Source: Tenacibaculum sp. (GTDB lineage Bacteria; Bacteroidota; Bacteroidia; Flavobacteriales; Flavobacteriaceae). From it: a stretch of 64,000 nt of DNA. The stretch is taken from the NCBI GenBank assembly GCA_022448525.1, contig JAKVCX010000009.1, positions 249,466-313,465 of the forward strand, read 5' to 3'. The position numbers and the translations under genes were made by a program. This document shows positions 52,431-60,702 of this stretch, in pieces (positions within the stretch are counted from its first letter, which is position 1; each line of letters opens with the position of its first letter). A model generated the notes under the pieces. It saw only the letters and a list, made by a program, of their open reading frames with translations. It was not told where the DNA came from and made no database searches.

Positions 52431-52460
52431 AAAAAGGGTTGCTATTTAGCAACCCTTTTT
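52431..52460. terminator. Bidirectional terminator
   Basis: A near-perfect palindrome with GGGTTGCTA / TAGCAACCC core (52436-52455), five A on the left and T on the right, lies between convergent DUF2797 and the tail-specific protease gene and can stop both. Confidence 0.9.
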
Positions 52461-52465
52461 TAAAA

Positions 52466-54586
52466 CTATTTTTTAACTAGCTCTAGCTTTTTGTCCATTT
52501 TTAGTTCACTCAAAACATTTAATGCTTCATTCAAATAAATATCTTTTTGTAAGCTTTTGTGCCACATCTCTCTTTTGTCCTTTAATACAGTATCAGTTTT
52601 AAAATATGCCAATTCGTAAGAAGGTGAAGTAAAGGTTAAATTAGATTCATATTTAAAAATGTCTTTGAATCTTTTACTTTCTTCAAGACGTTGTTCAACA
52701 TCTTTTTTATACGAATTATAGTCTAGGGAATAAATATTATCATCTTGACCTTGTTTCAGCCATTTTGCATATTCATTAATTGAAAGGAATTTTTGATCAA
52801 CATTAATTCTTTCCTTACTGTTTGTAACTACCTCGTTAAAATTAGTGTAAGAATTGGTTTTGTTGTATGAAGCTTTCTTAACGCTATCCCAAGGTAATGC
52901 TCCGTCTAAATCGCGTTCACCAAACTCCATATAGCTATATCTGTCTGGCATAGCAATATCAGAATAAACACCTTCAATTTGAGTTGATCCACCGTTAATT
53001 CTGTAAAACTTTTGAATCGTCATTTTTAAAGCTCCCAAATCGTCTGGATATTTACTAACGTAATAGTTTAAAGGAAGTACATTTTGAACAGTTCCTTTAC
53101 CATAAGTTTGTTTACCACCCATAATAACTCCACGTCCATAATCTTGCATTGCTGCAGCGAAAATCTCAGAAGCAGAAGCCGACATTTCATTTACCATTAC
53201 AACCAATGGTCCGTCCCAATGAGTTTGAGAATCTGTATCGTTTTTAATAATTGCTGGTTCACCGCGATATTTCACCTGAACGATTGGTCCTTCATTAATA
53301 AAAAGTCCTCCTATTTCAATAACTGTTTTTAATGATCCACCGCCATTATCTCTTAGGTCAACAATAAGTCCTTCAACATTTTCTTTTTTCAAACGTTCAA
53401 TTTCTAATTTCATATCGCCGGCAGCGTTTCTTTGTTTTGCATCGTCAAAATCAATGTAAAATTTAGGAAGATTAATAACTCCATATTTTTTACCGTTTTT
53501 CTCAACAATACTAGACTTAACGAAAGTTTCTTCAAGCTCAACAATATCTCTAATAATTGGAATAACTTTCGTAGAACCGTCCATTTTCTTCTTAACAGTT
53601 AAACGTACTTCAGTTCCTTTTTTACCTTTTATAAAAGTAATTGCATCGTCTAAACGCATTCCAACAATATCAAGAGGTTCTCCTTCTCCTTGAGCTACTT
53701 TTAAAATAACATCTCCAGGCTCAAGTTCACCTTGTTTCCAAGCAGGTCCTCCTGAAATTAATTCTACAATTTTAGTATAGATACCTTCTTTTTGAAGTCT
53801 GGCACCAATTCCTTCTAACTTTCCAGACATGTCCTGATCAAATCGAGATTTTGTTCTTGGTGACATGTAGGTAGTATGCGGATCGAATCCACTAACAACA
53901 CTATTTAAAAAAGTTGAATACCAATCTGAATTTTCTAGTTCATCAATTCTGATGTATAAGTCATTCATGTTCTTTTTTACTTTTTCGCGAGCATCAATTT
54001 CCATTTTTGCGAATGACTTCTTTTTAGTTTTTGGATCCTTTTTGAGTTTTTCAATTTGTTGTTGTTCAGTTTCTTGTATTAAACTTACTACTTGCAATTT
54101 AAGTTGCTTTCGCCAATGATCAACTAGTTCATTTTCATTTTTAGCAAAAGGAACTTTTTCATAATCAATATTGATGTCTTCTTTCTTTTTAAAATTGAAT
54201 GGTTGTTGTAGAAGTGCAGCATACGTCAATTTAGCTGCTTTAACCTTTTCGAGAAAACGACCATATACTAACTTGTAAAAATCTAAATTAGAGTTTCGTA
54301 ATTGATCATCAATTTGATATTTGTATTGTGAAAATTCTTTTAAATCTTCTTGTGTGAAATAACGTTTACTCGGATCTAAACTATTGATAAAATCGTTATA
54401 AACATGTTCAGAAAAATCATCGTTTAAATCCTTTTGAACGAAGTGTCCTCTGGTTAATATGTTTTTTAATACGTACAAGATTACCTTATCTTTTTCAGGA
54501 TCTTTCTTGTCGATATAAGGATTAGCTTGTACAGAATTACTAACGAAAAATATTGTTAATAATGGGATTAAAAATTTCATCTTCAT
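52466..54586 (-). CDS. prc: Tail-specific protease (Prc/CtpA-like, S41)
   Basis: A 706-residue exported protease with a signal peptide (about 1-22, 'NSVQANP'). The N-terminal helical region (about 30-220), PDZ domain (about 230-320, 'GIGARLQKEGIYTKI') and S41 protease domain carry the Ser/Lys dyad: Ser in 'MSASASEIF' and Lys in 'GGKQTYGKGT'. A C-terminal domain (about 580-706) completes the Prc architecture. It degrades tagged or misfolded proteins in the periplasm. Confidence 0.93.
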   Translation of the reverse strand: MKMKFLIPLLTIFFVSNSVQANPYIDKKDPEKDKVILYVLKNILTRGHFVQKDLNDDFSEHVYNDFINSLDPSKRYFTQEDLKEFSQYKYQIDDQLRNSNLDFYKLVYGRFLEKVKAAKLTYAALLQQPFNFKKKEDINIDYEKVPFAKNENELVDHWRKQLKLQVVSLIQETEQQQIEKLKKDPKTKKKSFAKMEIDAREKVKKNMNDLYIRIDELENSDWYSTFLNSVVSGFDPHTTYMSPRTKSRFDQDMSGKLEGIGARLQKEGIYTKIVELISGGPAWKQGELEPGDVILKVAQGEGEPLDIVGMRLDDAITFIKGKKGTEVRLTVKKKMDGSTKVIPIIRDIVELEETFVKSSIVEKNGKKYGVINLPKFYIDFDDAKQRNAAGDMKLEIERLKKENVEGLIVDLRDNGGGSLKTVIEIGGLFINEGPIVQVKYRGEPAIIKNDTDSQTHWDGPLVVMVNEMSASASEIFAAAMQDYGRGVIMGGKQTYGKGTVQNVLPLNYYVSKYPDDLGALKMTIQKFYRINGGSTQIEGVYSDIAMPDRYSYMEFGERDLDGALPWDSVKKASYNKTNSYTNFNEVVTNSKERINVDQKFLSINEYAKWLKQGQDDNIYSLDYNSYKKDVEQRLEESKRFKDIFKYESNLTFTSPSYELAYFKTDTVLKDKREMWHKSLQKDIYLNEALNVLSELKMDKKLELVKK

Positions 54587-54657
54587 AAACCGTCTATCTT
54601 TTAAGTGAATATAAGTGTGTTGTTAATTGCTAAGCTACTAAAATAATGCCAATTTTA

Positions 54658-55179
54658 CTAGCTGTTCTTTTTTTTGTAAATACCTTTAAATGCCTGACGA
54701 ATTAATTTGCCGTCCGTACCTACAAAGTCCCAAATTTGCGTTACCGTTCCATCAGAATTATTGGTCCAAGTGATTCGGTTGATATAATCTCCTTTAGGAT
54801 TTTTAATGACTTTACTTTCTAAAATCATTTTGTTTTCGGTAAAGTTACCTTCAGTTTCAAGTACATATCCTTGGTTGTCAATCCAAAGTTGATGCCACTT
54901 TTTATCGGCAAGATTATAATAGCTATAACTAGTACCAAGAGATTTACCATTTTGTGAAGTCCAGTTTTCTTGAATGGTACAAGCATTAGGCATTTCTTTG
55001 ATATTATTTTGTCCGATTAATTTATTTTCGGAATCATAAACGTTCCAATTTCCAATCCAAAAGTTAAATTGATTGTATTCAGTAGAAGAACAAGGAGAAG
55101 TGTTGTTGTTTTGAGCGTCTAACTTGGAAAAAAAATAAGAAAGAACTAACATGACCAATACTGTAATAACTCTTACCAT
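54658..55179 (-). CDS. Exported DUF1579-like protein (173 aa)
   Basis: A signal peptide (about 1-22, 'SKLDAQN') precedes a domain starting 'EYNQFNFWIGNWNVYDSENKL', like the FDFWLGEWDV opening of DUF1579-type lipocalin-like proteins, followed by 'ENWTSQNGKSLGTSYSYY' and 'WIDNQG'. Beta-barrel fold with ligand binding is likely; the role is unknown. Divergent from surE. Confidence 0.75.
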   Translation of the reverse strand: MVRVITVLVMLVLSYFFSKLDAQNNNTSPCSSTEYNQFNFWIGNWNVYDSENKLIGQNNIKEMPNACTIQENWTSQNGKSLGTSYSYYNLADKKWHQLWIDNQGYVLETEGNFTENKMILESKVIKNPKGDYINRITWTNNSDGTVTQIWDFVGTDGKLIRQAFKGIYKKKNS

Positions 55180-55270
55180 AATTGTAACTGATTAGTTTAC
55201 TACAAGTTTACTGATTAATTTTCCCCTAGTATCTTTACAAAATGTTAAAAATCCAAGATGATTTTTAATG

Positions 55271-55278
55271 TATATTTG
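55271..55278 (+). promoter_or_regulatory. Promoter -7 box of surE
   Basis: TATATTTG matches TAnnTTTG, 22 bases before the chosen surE ATG at 55300. It lies inside the longer frame starting at 55258 and so argues against that start. The -33 region is weak. Confidence 0.55.
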
Positions 55279-55299
55279 TTTAAAAGTAAACTCAGAAAT

Positions 55300-56070
55300 A
55301 TGCAAGATAAACCTTTGATCTTAGTAACTAACGATGATGGTATTACAGCACCAGGACTAAGAATGTTGATTGAAATAATGAATGAAATTGGAGAAGTAAT
55401 TGTCGTTGCTCCTGATAGTCCACAAAGTGGAATGGGACATGCAATTACAGTTAATAATGTTTTGCATTGTAATCCAACTTCAATAGATGAGGGTCCGCAA
55501 ATTGAATATAGTTGTTCTGGTACACCAGCCGATTGCGTAAAAATGGCAAAGAATGAAATATTAAATAGAAAGCCAGATTTATGTGTTTCGGGAATCAATC
55601 ATGGATCGAATTCTTCAATAAATGTTATTTATTCTGGAACTATGAGTGCTGCAGTAGAAGCTGGGATTGAAGGAATACCTGCAATTGGATTTTCATTGTT
55701 AGATTTTAGTTGGCACGCAGATTTTAGATCTTCAAGAGAATTTATAAAAAAGATAGCTTTAAATGTATTACTTAATGGGCTTCCTGATGGAGTAGTTTTA
55801 AATGTAAATATTCCAAAGTTGAAGAAGGAAGAAATCAAAGGGATTAAAGTTTGCCGACAAGCAAATGGTTATTGGAAAGAGGATTTTGACAAGCGTAAAA
55901 GTCCAATGGGAAAAGAGTATTATTGGCTTTCAGGTGAATTTATCAATAATGACAAAGGGCAGGATACAGATATATGGGCTTTAGAAAATGGATTTATTTC
56001 TGTTGTTCCAGTTCAATTTGATATGACAGCACATCATGCAATAAAAAATCTTCATTCATGGGATCTATAA
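55300..56070 (+). CDS. surE: 5'-nucleotidase / survival protein SurE
   Basis: Starting at the ATG at 55300 the protein has 256 residues and opens with MQDKPLILVTNDDGITAPG, the family signature with the metal-binding Asp pair. 'GTPADCVKMA' and 'SGINHGSN' follow. SurE dephosphorylates nucleoside 5'- and 3'-monophosphates with a divalent metal in the cytosol. An upstream in-frame ATG at 55258 is rejected because the promoter box lies downstream of it. It overlaps the next gene by 13 bases and leads the operon to lpxB. Confidence 0.92.
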   Translation: MQDKPLILVTNDDGITAPGLRMLIEIMNEIGEVIVVAPDSPQSGMGHAITVNNVLHCNPTSIDEGPQIEYSCSGTPADCVKMAKNEILNRKPDLCVSGINHGSNSSINVIYSGTMSAAVEAGIEGIPAIGFSLLDFSWHADFRSSREFIKKIALNVLLNGLPDGVVLNVNIPKLKKEEIKGIKVCRQANGYWKEDFDKRKSPMGKEYYWLSGEFINNDKGQDTDIWALENGFISVVPVQFDMTAHHAIKNLHSWDL

Positions 56071-56345
56071 GAAAAGAAATCGCCATTGGGATAATGGTTT
56101 CATTATTTGCTACGTTTTGTGGTTTGTTCATCTATTTACAATATGTTTCTCGTTTTGGGTTTTATGAAACTATTGAAATGATTCAAAAGAATGATGTATT
56201 AGGACCCGTAATTACACTAGCGGCATTACCTAATTTATTTGTTTTTTTTATTTTTTTAAAGAAGAAACAAGATCATCGAGCTAAAGGTGTTCTAATAGCA
56301 ACATTGTTTACGGCTGTCATAACCTTTATTTTAAAATTCTTCTAA
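56058..56345 (+). CDS. Small membrane protein between surE and lpxB (95 aa)
   Basis: The protein has three membrane segments (about 8-28, 48-67 and 75-94) and no motif I know. It overlaps surE by 13 bases and ends 3 bases before lpxB, so it is translationally linked to both. A role in the envelope is suggested only by context. Confidence 0.75.
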   Translation: MGSIRKEIAIGIMVSLFATFCGLFIYLQYVSRFGFYETIEMIQKNDVLGPVITLAALPNLFVFFIFLKKKQDHRAKGVLIATLFTAVITFILKFF

Positions 56346-56348
56346 TTT

Positions 56349-57461
56349 ATGAAGTATTATATTGTTGCAGGAGAAGCTTCAGGTGATTTACATGGAGCTA
56401 ATTTGATGAAAGAGATTTTTAAACAAGATCCTGAAGCGAATATTAGGTTTTGGGGAGGAGATTTAATGAAGGAAGTTGGAGGGACTCTTGTTAGTCATTA
56501 TAACGAAAGAGCTTTCATGGGATTTATAGAAGTAATAATGAATCTCAGAAAGATATTTGGTTTCATCAATTTCTGTAAAACTGATATTGATGAATTTAGT
56601 CCTGACGTAATTATTTTTATCGACAATTCTGGTTTCAATTTGCGAATAGCAAAATGGGCTAAAGAGAAAGGATTTAGAACTAACTATTATATTTCCCCTC
56701 AAGTATGGGCAAGCAGAGCGGGTAGAGTTGAAGCTATTAAGAGAGATGTTGATAGAATGTTTGTGATATTGCCTTTTGAAAAGGACTTCTATAAAAAGTA
56801 TAATTATGAAGTAGAATTTGTTGGTCATCCTTTAATTGATGGCATTGCTGGAAGAACTCAAATTGATGAACAAGATTTTAGAAATGAATTTGATTTAGGA
56901 GATAAAGAAATTATCGCTTTATTACCTGGAAGTAGAAAGCAGGAGATAACGAAAATGTTATCTACAATGCTATTAATGGTTGAAAAATTCCCAAATTATC
57001 AATTTGTGATTGCGGGAGCTCCAAGCCAAACAAAAGAATTTTATCAGGATTTCTTGAAAGGAAATAAAGTCAAGTTTATAAACAATCGCACGTATGATTT
57101 GTTAAGTGTTTCACATGCGGCTTTGGTTACCTCTGGTACTGCAACTTTAGAAACAGCGTTATTTAAAGTGCCACAAGTTGTTTGTTATAAAGGAAGTTGG
57201 ATTTCTTATCAAATTGCCAAAAGAATCATTACATTGGAATATATTTCACTTGTAAATTTAATTATGGATAAAGAAGTTGTAACAGAATTAATTCAAAATG
57301 ATTTTACAGAGAGAAAATTAGAAGATGAATTGCAAATGATTTTATCTGGTGACAAACGTAATGAAATGTTTGAAAATTATTTTGACCTAGAAAATAAACT
57401 CGGAGGAAAAGGTGCGTCGGAACAAACAGCTAGATTGATTATCGAAGGATTGAAGAATTAA
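56349..57461 (+). CDS. lpxB: Lipid-A-disaccharide synthase
   Basis: A 370-residue GT19 glycosyltransferase. Visible family motifs are 'VAGEASGDLHGANL' at the start, 'IDNSGFNLRIAKWAK', 'YISPQVWASR', 'VGHPLID', 'LLPGSRKQEI' and 'TSGTATLETAL'. It joins UDP-diacylglucosamine to lipid X, forming the lipid A disaccharide on the inner membrane. It follows surE and a small membrane protein and precedes two NlpC/P60 genes. Confidence 0.96.
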   Translation: MKYYIVAGEASGDLHGANLMKEIFKQDPEANIRFWGGDLMKEVGGTLVSHYNERAFMGFIEVIMNLRKIFGFINFCKTDIDEFSPDVIIFIDNSGFNLRIAKWAKEKGFRTNYYISPQVWASRAGRVEAIKRDVDRMFVILPFEKDFYKKYNYEVEFVGHPLIDGIAGRTQIDEQDFRNEFDLGDKEIIALLPGSRKQEITKMLSTMLLMVEKFPNYQFVIAGAPSQTKEFYQDFLKGNKVKFINNRTYDLLSVSHAALVTSGTATLETALFKVPQVVCYKGSWISYQIAKRIITLEYISLVNLIMDKEVVTELIQNDFTERKLEDELQMILSGDKRNEMFENYFDLENKLGGKGASEQTARLIIEGLKN

Positions 57462-57464
57462 TAT

Positions 57465-57989
57465 ATGATTAGAAAAATACTTTTTTTATTAATAATTTCT
57501 AGTTTCATAGTTTCTTGTGGATCATCAAGAAATGTTGGCAAAGAAAGAAATAAGCGAAAAGTCGATAGAAAAGCCCAAAAGGTAAGTTCCCATGGGGCTA
57601 GTATAGCCGATAAGATTGTTTGGACTGCCGTTACTTTTAAAGGTGTTCCTTATAAATACGGAGGAACGAACAGAAATGGTATGGATTGCTCAGGTTTGAT
57701 TCATACTTCCTTTAAAAAAAGAAATGTTGTTATACCTAGAACATCACTACAAATGTATTCCGTGGGATATAAAATACCTTTACGTGCGGTTAGACGAGGT
57801 GATTTATTATTTTTTAAAACAGCTAAAAAACGAAATAGAGTGAATCATGTTGGATTAGTAACATCTGTAAAAAATAACAACATTAAGTTTATACATTCCA
57901 CAAGTTCTAGAGGAGTAATTGTTAGCTCGCTTAATGAACTATATTGGAAAAAGGCTTTCATCAATGCTAAAAGAGTGTTAGATGAATAA
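57465..57989 (+). CDS. NlpC/P60 cell-wall peptidase lipoprotein, copy 1
   Basis: A 174-residue lipoprotein (lipobox 'FIVSC', Cys 18). After a basic spacer comes an NlpC/P60 (C40) domain with catalytic Cys 75 in 'GMDCSGL', His in 'VNHVGLV' and a third polar residue, His, in 'FIHSTS'. These enzymes cut gamma-D-Glu-diamino acid bonds in peptidoglycan peptides. It is followed by a paralogue overlapping it by 8 bases. Confidence 0.9.
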   Translation: MIRKILFLLIISSFIVSCGSSRNVGKERNKRKVDRKAQKVSSHGASIADKIVWTAVTFKGVPYKYGGTNRNGMDCSGLIHTSFKKRNVVIPRTSLQMYSVGYKIPLRAVRRGDLLFFKTAKKRNRVNHVGLVTSVKNNNIKFIHSTSSRGVIVSSLNELYWKKAFINAKRVLDE

Positions 57990-58458
57990 AAAAGTGTTAT
58001 TCATATTAATAGTAACACTATTCTGTATTTATCGCTGTTTCAACAGGGATGAGAGAGCGGAAACCAATCATAAAATTGAAAAAGTAATTGATTTAGCAAA
58101 AAGTTTTAAAGGAGTTTGCTACCGAGCAGGAGGAACGTCTCGTTTAGGTATGGATTGTTCAGGGCTTGTAATAACCTGTTTTAATATAGTTGATATTGGA
58201 TTACCTAGGTCTTCTAGTAGTATGAGTGAGCATGGAGAAAAAATTCCTTTAGAGGAAATTTCTAAAGGAGATTTATTGTTCTTTAATATTGATAGGTTGA
58301 AAGGAAAAGTAAATCATGTTGGTCTTGTTACTTCTATTAAAGAAGAGGAGATTGAATTTATCCATTCAACAACATCTAAAGGAGTTATTTATTCATCTTT
58401 AACAGAAAACTATTGGAAAAATAGTTTCGTTGTTGCCAAACGAATAATTACTCATTAA
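57982..58458 (+). CDS. NlpC/P60 cell-wall peptidase, copy 2
   Basis: A 158-residue paralogue of the preceding gene with the same catalytic set: 'GMDCSGL' (Cys 59), 'VNHVGLV' and 'FIHSTT'. The N terminus is a hydrophobic segment with a weak lipobox ('CIYRC'), so lipidation is doubtful. The two copies form a tandem duplication and probably act on peptidoglycan outside the cell. Its end overlaps the convergent obg gene by 11 bases. Confidence 0.88.
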   Translation: MNKKVLFILIVTLFCIYRCFNRDERAETNHKIEKVIDLAKSFKGVCYRAGGTSRLGMDCSGLVITCFNIVDIGLPRSSSSMSEHGEKIPLEEISKGDLLFFNIDRLKGKVNHVGLVTSIKEEEIEFIHSTTSKGVIYSSLTENYWKNSFVVAKRIITH

Positions 58459-59440
58459 GATATTTCCAAAGTTTATCCTTTAATTCTGTTAATCCCATTT
58501 GTGCAACTGATGAGATGAATAAAGTTTCAACGCCACTTGGTAGTTCCTGAGCAATTTCCTGCTTTAATTCGTCATCTAACATATCGGCTTTCGAAATAGC
58601 TAATAATCGCTGTTTATCGAGTAATTCAGGATTATGTTTGCGTAATTCGTTTACAAGGATTTCATATTCTTTCTTAATATCTTCACTATCTGCTGGAATT
58701 AAAAAGAGTAGGAGAGAGTTACGTTCAATATGTCTTAAGAAATAATGTCCTAAACCTTTCCCTTCGGCTGCTCCTTCAATAATACCAGGAATGTCTGCCA
58801 TTACAAAACTTTGATGATTACGATATTCAACGATCCCTAAATTAGGTTTTAGTGTTGTAAATGCGTAATCAGCAATTTTTGGTTTAGCAGCAGTTAAGAC
58901 TGAAAGTAATGTAGATTTTCCTGCATTTGGAAAACCAACTAAACCAACATCAGCTAATACTTTTAACTCAACTCTATACCAAGCTTCTTTACCTTCAATT
59001 CCTGGTTGTGCATACCTTGGTGTTTGGTTTGTAGGAGATTTGAAATGCCAATTTCCCCTTCCTCCTTTACCACCTTCTAAAACAATTACTTCCTTACCTT
59101 CTTCTGTAATTTCGAATAAGATTTCGTCAGTATCGGCATCACGAATAATAGTACCTAAAGGAACTGGAATAATAACGTCACCTCCATCTTTACCAGTACT
59201 TCTACTAGATCCGCCATCACCACCATGATCAGCTCTGAAGTGACGTTTAAATTTTAAGTGAAATAACGTCCACATATTCTTGTCACCACGAAAAATTACG
59301 TGTCCTCCACGTCCACCATCTCCACCATCTGGACCACCTTTAGCAATGTATTTCTCTCTGTGTAAATGTGCCGATCCACGTCCACCTTTTCCAGAGGATG
59401 CATAAATTTTTATATAGTCAACAAAATTTCCTTCCGTCAT
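58448..59440 (-). CDS. obgE: GTPase Obg
   Basis: A 330-residue GTPase. The N-terminal Obg domain is Gly-rich ('[29 protein letters not shown]'-like, about 14-45). The G domain has P-loop '[11 protein letters not shown]', G3 'DIPGIIEGA' and 'SKADML'. The C-terminal OCT extension seen in some bacteria is missing, as is usual in Bacteroidota. It acts in 50S ribosome maturation and stress control. Confidence 0.96.
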   Translation of the reverse strand: MTEGNFVDYIKIYASSGKGGRGSAHLHREKYIAKGGPDGGDGGRGGHVIFRGDKNMWTLFHLKFKRHFRADHGGDGGSSRSTGKDGGDVIIPVPLGTIIRDADTDEILFEITEEGKEVIVLEGGKGGRGNWHFKSPTNQTPRYAQPGIEGKEAWYRVELKVLADVGLVGFPNAGKSTLLSVLTAAKPKIADYAFTTLKPNLGIVEYRNHQSFVMADIPGIIEGAAEGKGLGHYFLRHIERNSLLLFLIPADSEDIKKEYEILVNELRKHNPELLDKQRLLAISKADMLDDELKQEIAQELPSGVETLFISSVAQMGLTELKDKLWKYLNE

Positions 59441-59454
59441 TTTCTTAAAATTAG

Positions 59455-59477
59455 TATTCCCGCATAAAGCGGGAATA
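59455..59477. terminator. Hairpin between the HPRT-Adk gene and obg
   Basis: TATTCCCGC (59455-59463) pairs perfectly with GCGGGAATA (59469-59477). The stem lies after the HPRT-Adk stop and before the obg ATG on the minus strand. No long T tract follows, so it is a weak or partial terminator. Confidence 0.5.
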
Positions 59478-59485
59478 AGTTTTTA

Positions 59486-60607
59486 TTATAGTTTATCAAA
59501 TACCTCTGATAAACGTTGTGTTATTTCTTCAATACTTCCAACTCCATCTACACCATAGAAATTTCCTTGGGCATTATAAAAGTCTTTAAGTATTGCAGTT
59601 TTTGTATTGTATTCGTTAAATCTATTACGGATTTTTTCTTCATCAGTATCGTCTGATCTTCCACTAGTTTTTCCTCTTTCTAAGATTCTTTCAACTAATA
59701 AATCTTCAGGTACTTCTAAAGCAACCATTCCATTAATGCGCTCATTTTTCTCGGCTAAAAATTCGTCTAAAGCTTTCGCTTGAGATTCTGTTCTTGGAAA
59801 ACCATCAAAAATAAATCCATTAGCAGCAGCATTTTTTTCTACTTCTGCTTTAAGCATATTAATAGTAACTTCATCAGGAACTAAATCACCAGCATCAATA
59901 TATTTCTTAGCCAATACTCCTAATTCAGTTTCGTTTTTAATATTGAATCTAAAAACGTCACCAGTTGAAATATGAACCAATTGATATTTCTCTTTTAATA
60001 ATTCAGCTTGTGTTCCTTTACCTGCACCTGGAGGTCCGAATAAAACGATGTTTTTCATTTTGGGTTGTGTTGTTGTTAATTGATATATCGCGGGTAAATT
60101 TCGTCCAAGACCATTATAGTCTAGTCCGTAACCTACGATAAATTTATCTTCAATGCTTTTTCCGATATAGTTAATGTGTAATTCTTTTCTGTAAACGTCT
60201 GGTTTAAAGAAAAGACTTACAATTTTTAATTCTTTAATATCCTTATTTCTGAAAATTTCATAGATCTCTTGTAGAGTTGTACCAGTATCTATAATATCCT
60301 CTAATATAATTACAGTCCTTCCTGTAATATCCTCATTTATTCCAATGAGTTTTTTAACATCTCCAGTGGAAGACTCTCCGTCATATGAAGCTAATTTCAC
60401 GAAAGATATTTCACAGTCTCCATTATACTCGCGAATGAAGTCAGCGGCAAACATAAAACAGCCGTTTAAAATTCCTACGAAAAGTGGTATTTCTCCTTCC
60501 GGTAAATCCTTTTTAACCTGTTTTGCTAAGGATTTTACAATTGTTGTAATTTCCTCTTGACCAATTAATTGTTTGAAATATAAATCGTGAAGTTTCTTAA
60601 TTCTCAT
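59486..60607 (-). CDS. Fusion of hypoxanthine phosphoribosyltransferase and adenylate kinase
   Basis: One uninterrupted 373-residue frame. Residues about 1-178 are a purine phosphoribosyltransferase with the PRPP loop 'VIILEDIIDTGTTL'. Residues about 184-373 are an adenylate kinase with P-loop 'GPPGAGKGTQ', NMP-binding 'FDGFPRT' and a short LID ('GKTSGRSDDT'). The join reads 'TTTQPKMKNIVLF', so an internal ATG could also give a free Adk. The pair would couple purine salvage and AMP/ADP balance. Confidence in each activity is high; the biological meaning of fusion is not known. Confidence 0.92.
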   Translation of the reverse strand: MRIKKLHDLYFKQLIGQEEITTIVKSLAKQVKKDLPEGEIPLFVGILNGCFMFAADFIREYNGDCEISFVKLASYDGESSTGDVKKLIGINEDITGRTVIILEDIIDTGTTLQEIYEIFRNKDIKELKIVSLFFKPDVYRKELHINYIGKSIEDKFIVGYGLDYNGLGRNLPAIYQLTTTQPKMKNIVLFGPPGAGKGTQAELLKEKYQLVHISTGDVFRFNIKNETELGVLAKKYIDAGDLVPDEVTINMLKAEVEKNAAANGFIFDGFPRTESQAKALDEFLAEKNERINGMVALEVPEDLLVERILERGKTSGRSDDTDEEKIRNRFNEYNTKTAILKDFYNAQGNFYGVDGVGSIEEITQRLSEVFDKL

Positions 60608-60632
60608 ATACTTGTAAATATAAGGATTAAAT

Positions 60633-60680
60633 AAAAAAACCGTCTTGTTCTACTGATAAAACAGTGGGTACAAAACGGTT
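60633..60680 (-). terminator. Terminator of secDF
   Basis: On the minus strand AACCGTTTTGT (60670-60680) pairs with ACAAGACGGTT (60638-60648), with an inner ACTG/CAGT stem, and runs into a T tract. Confidence 0.8.
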
Positions 60681-60702
60681 AATTTATTTTTAGAATATCT
60701 TA

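Noticed and set aside
55258..55299. Extended start of SurE
   Set aside because: The added residues are unlike SurE and contain the TATATTTG promoter box.
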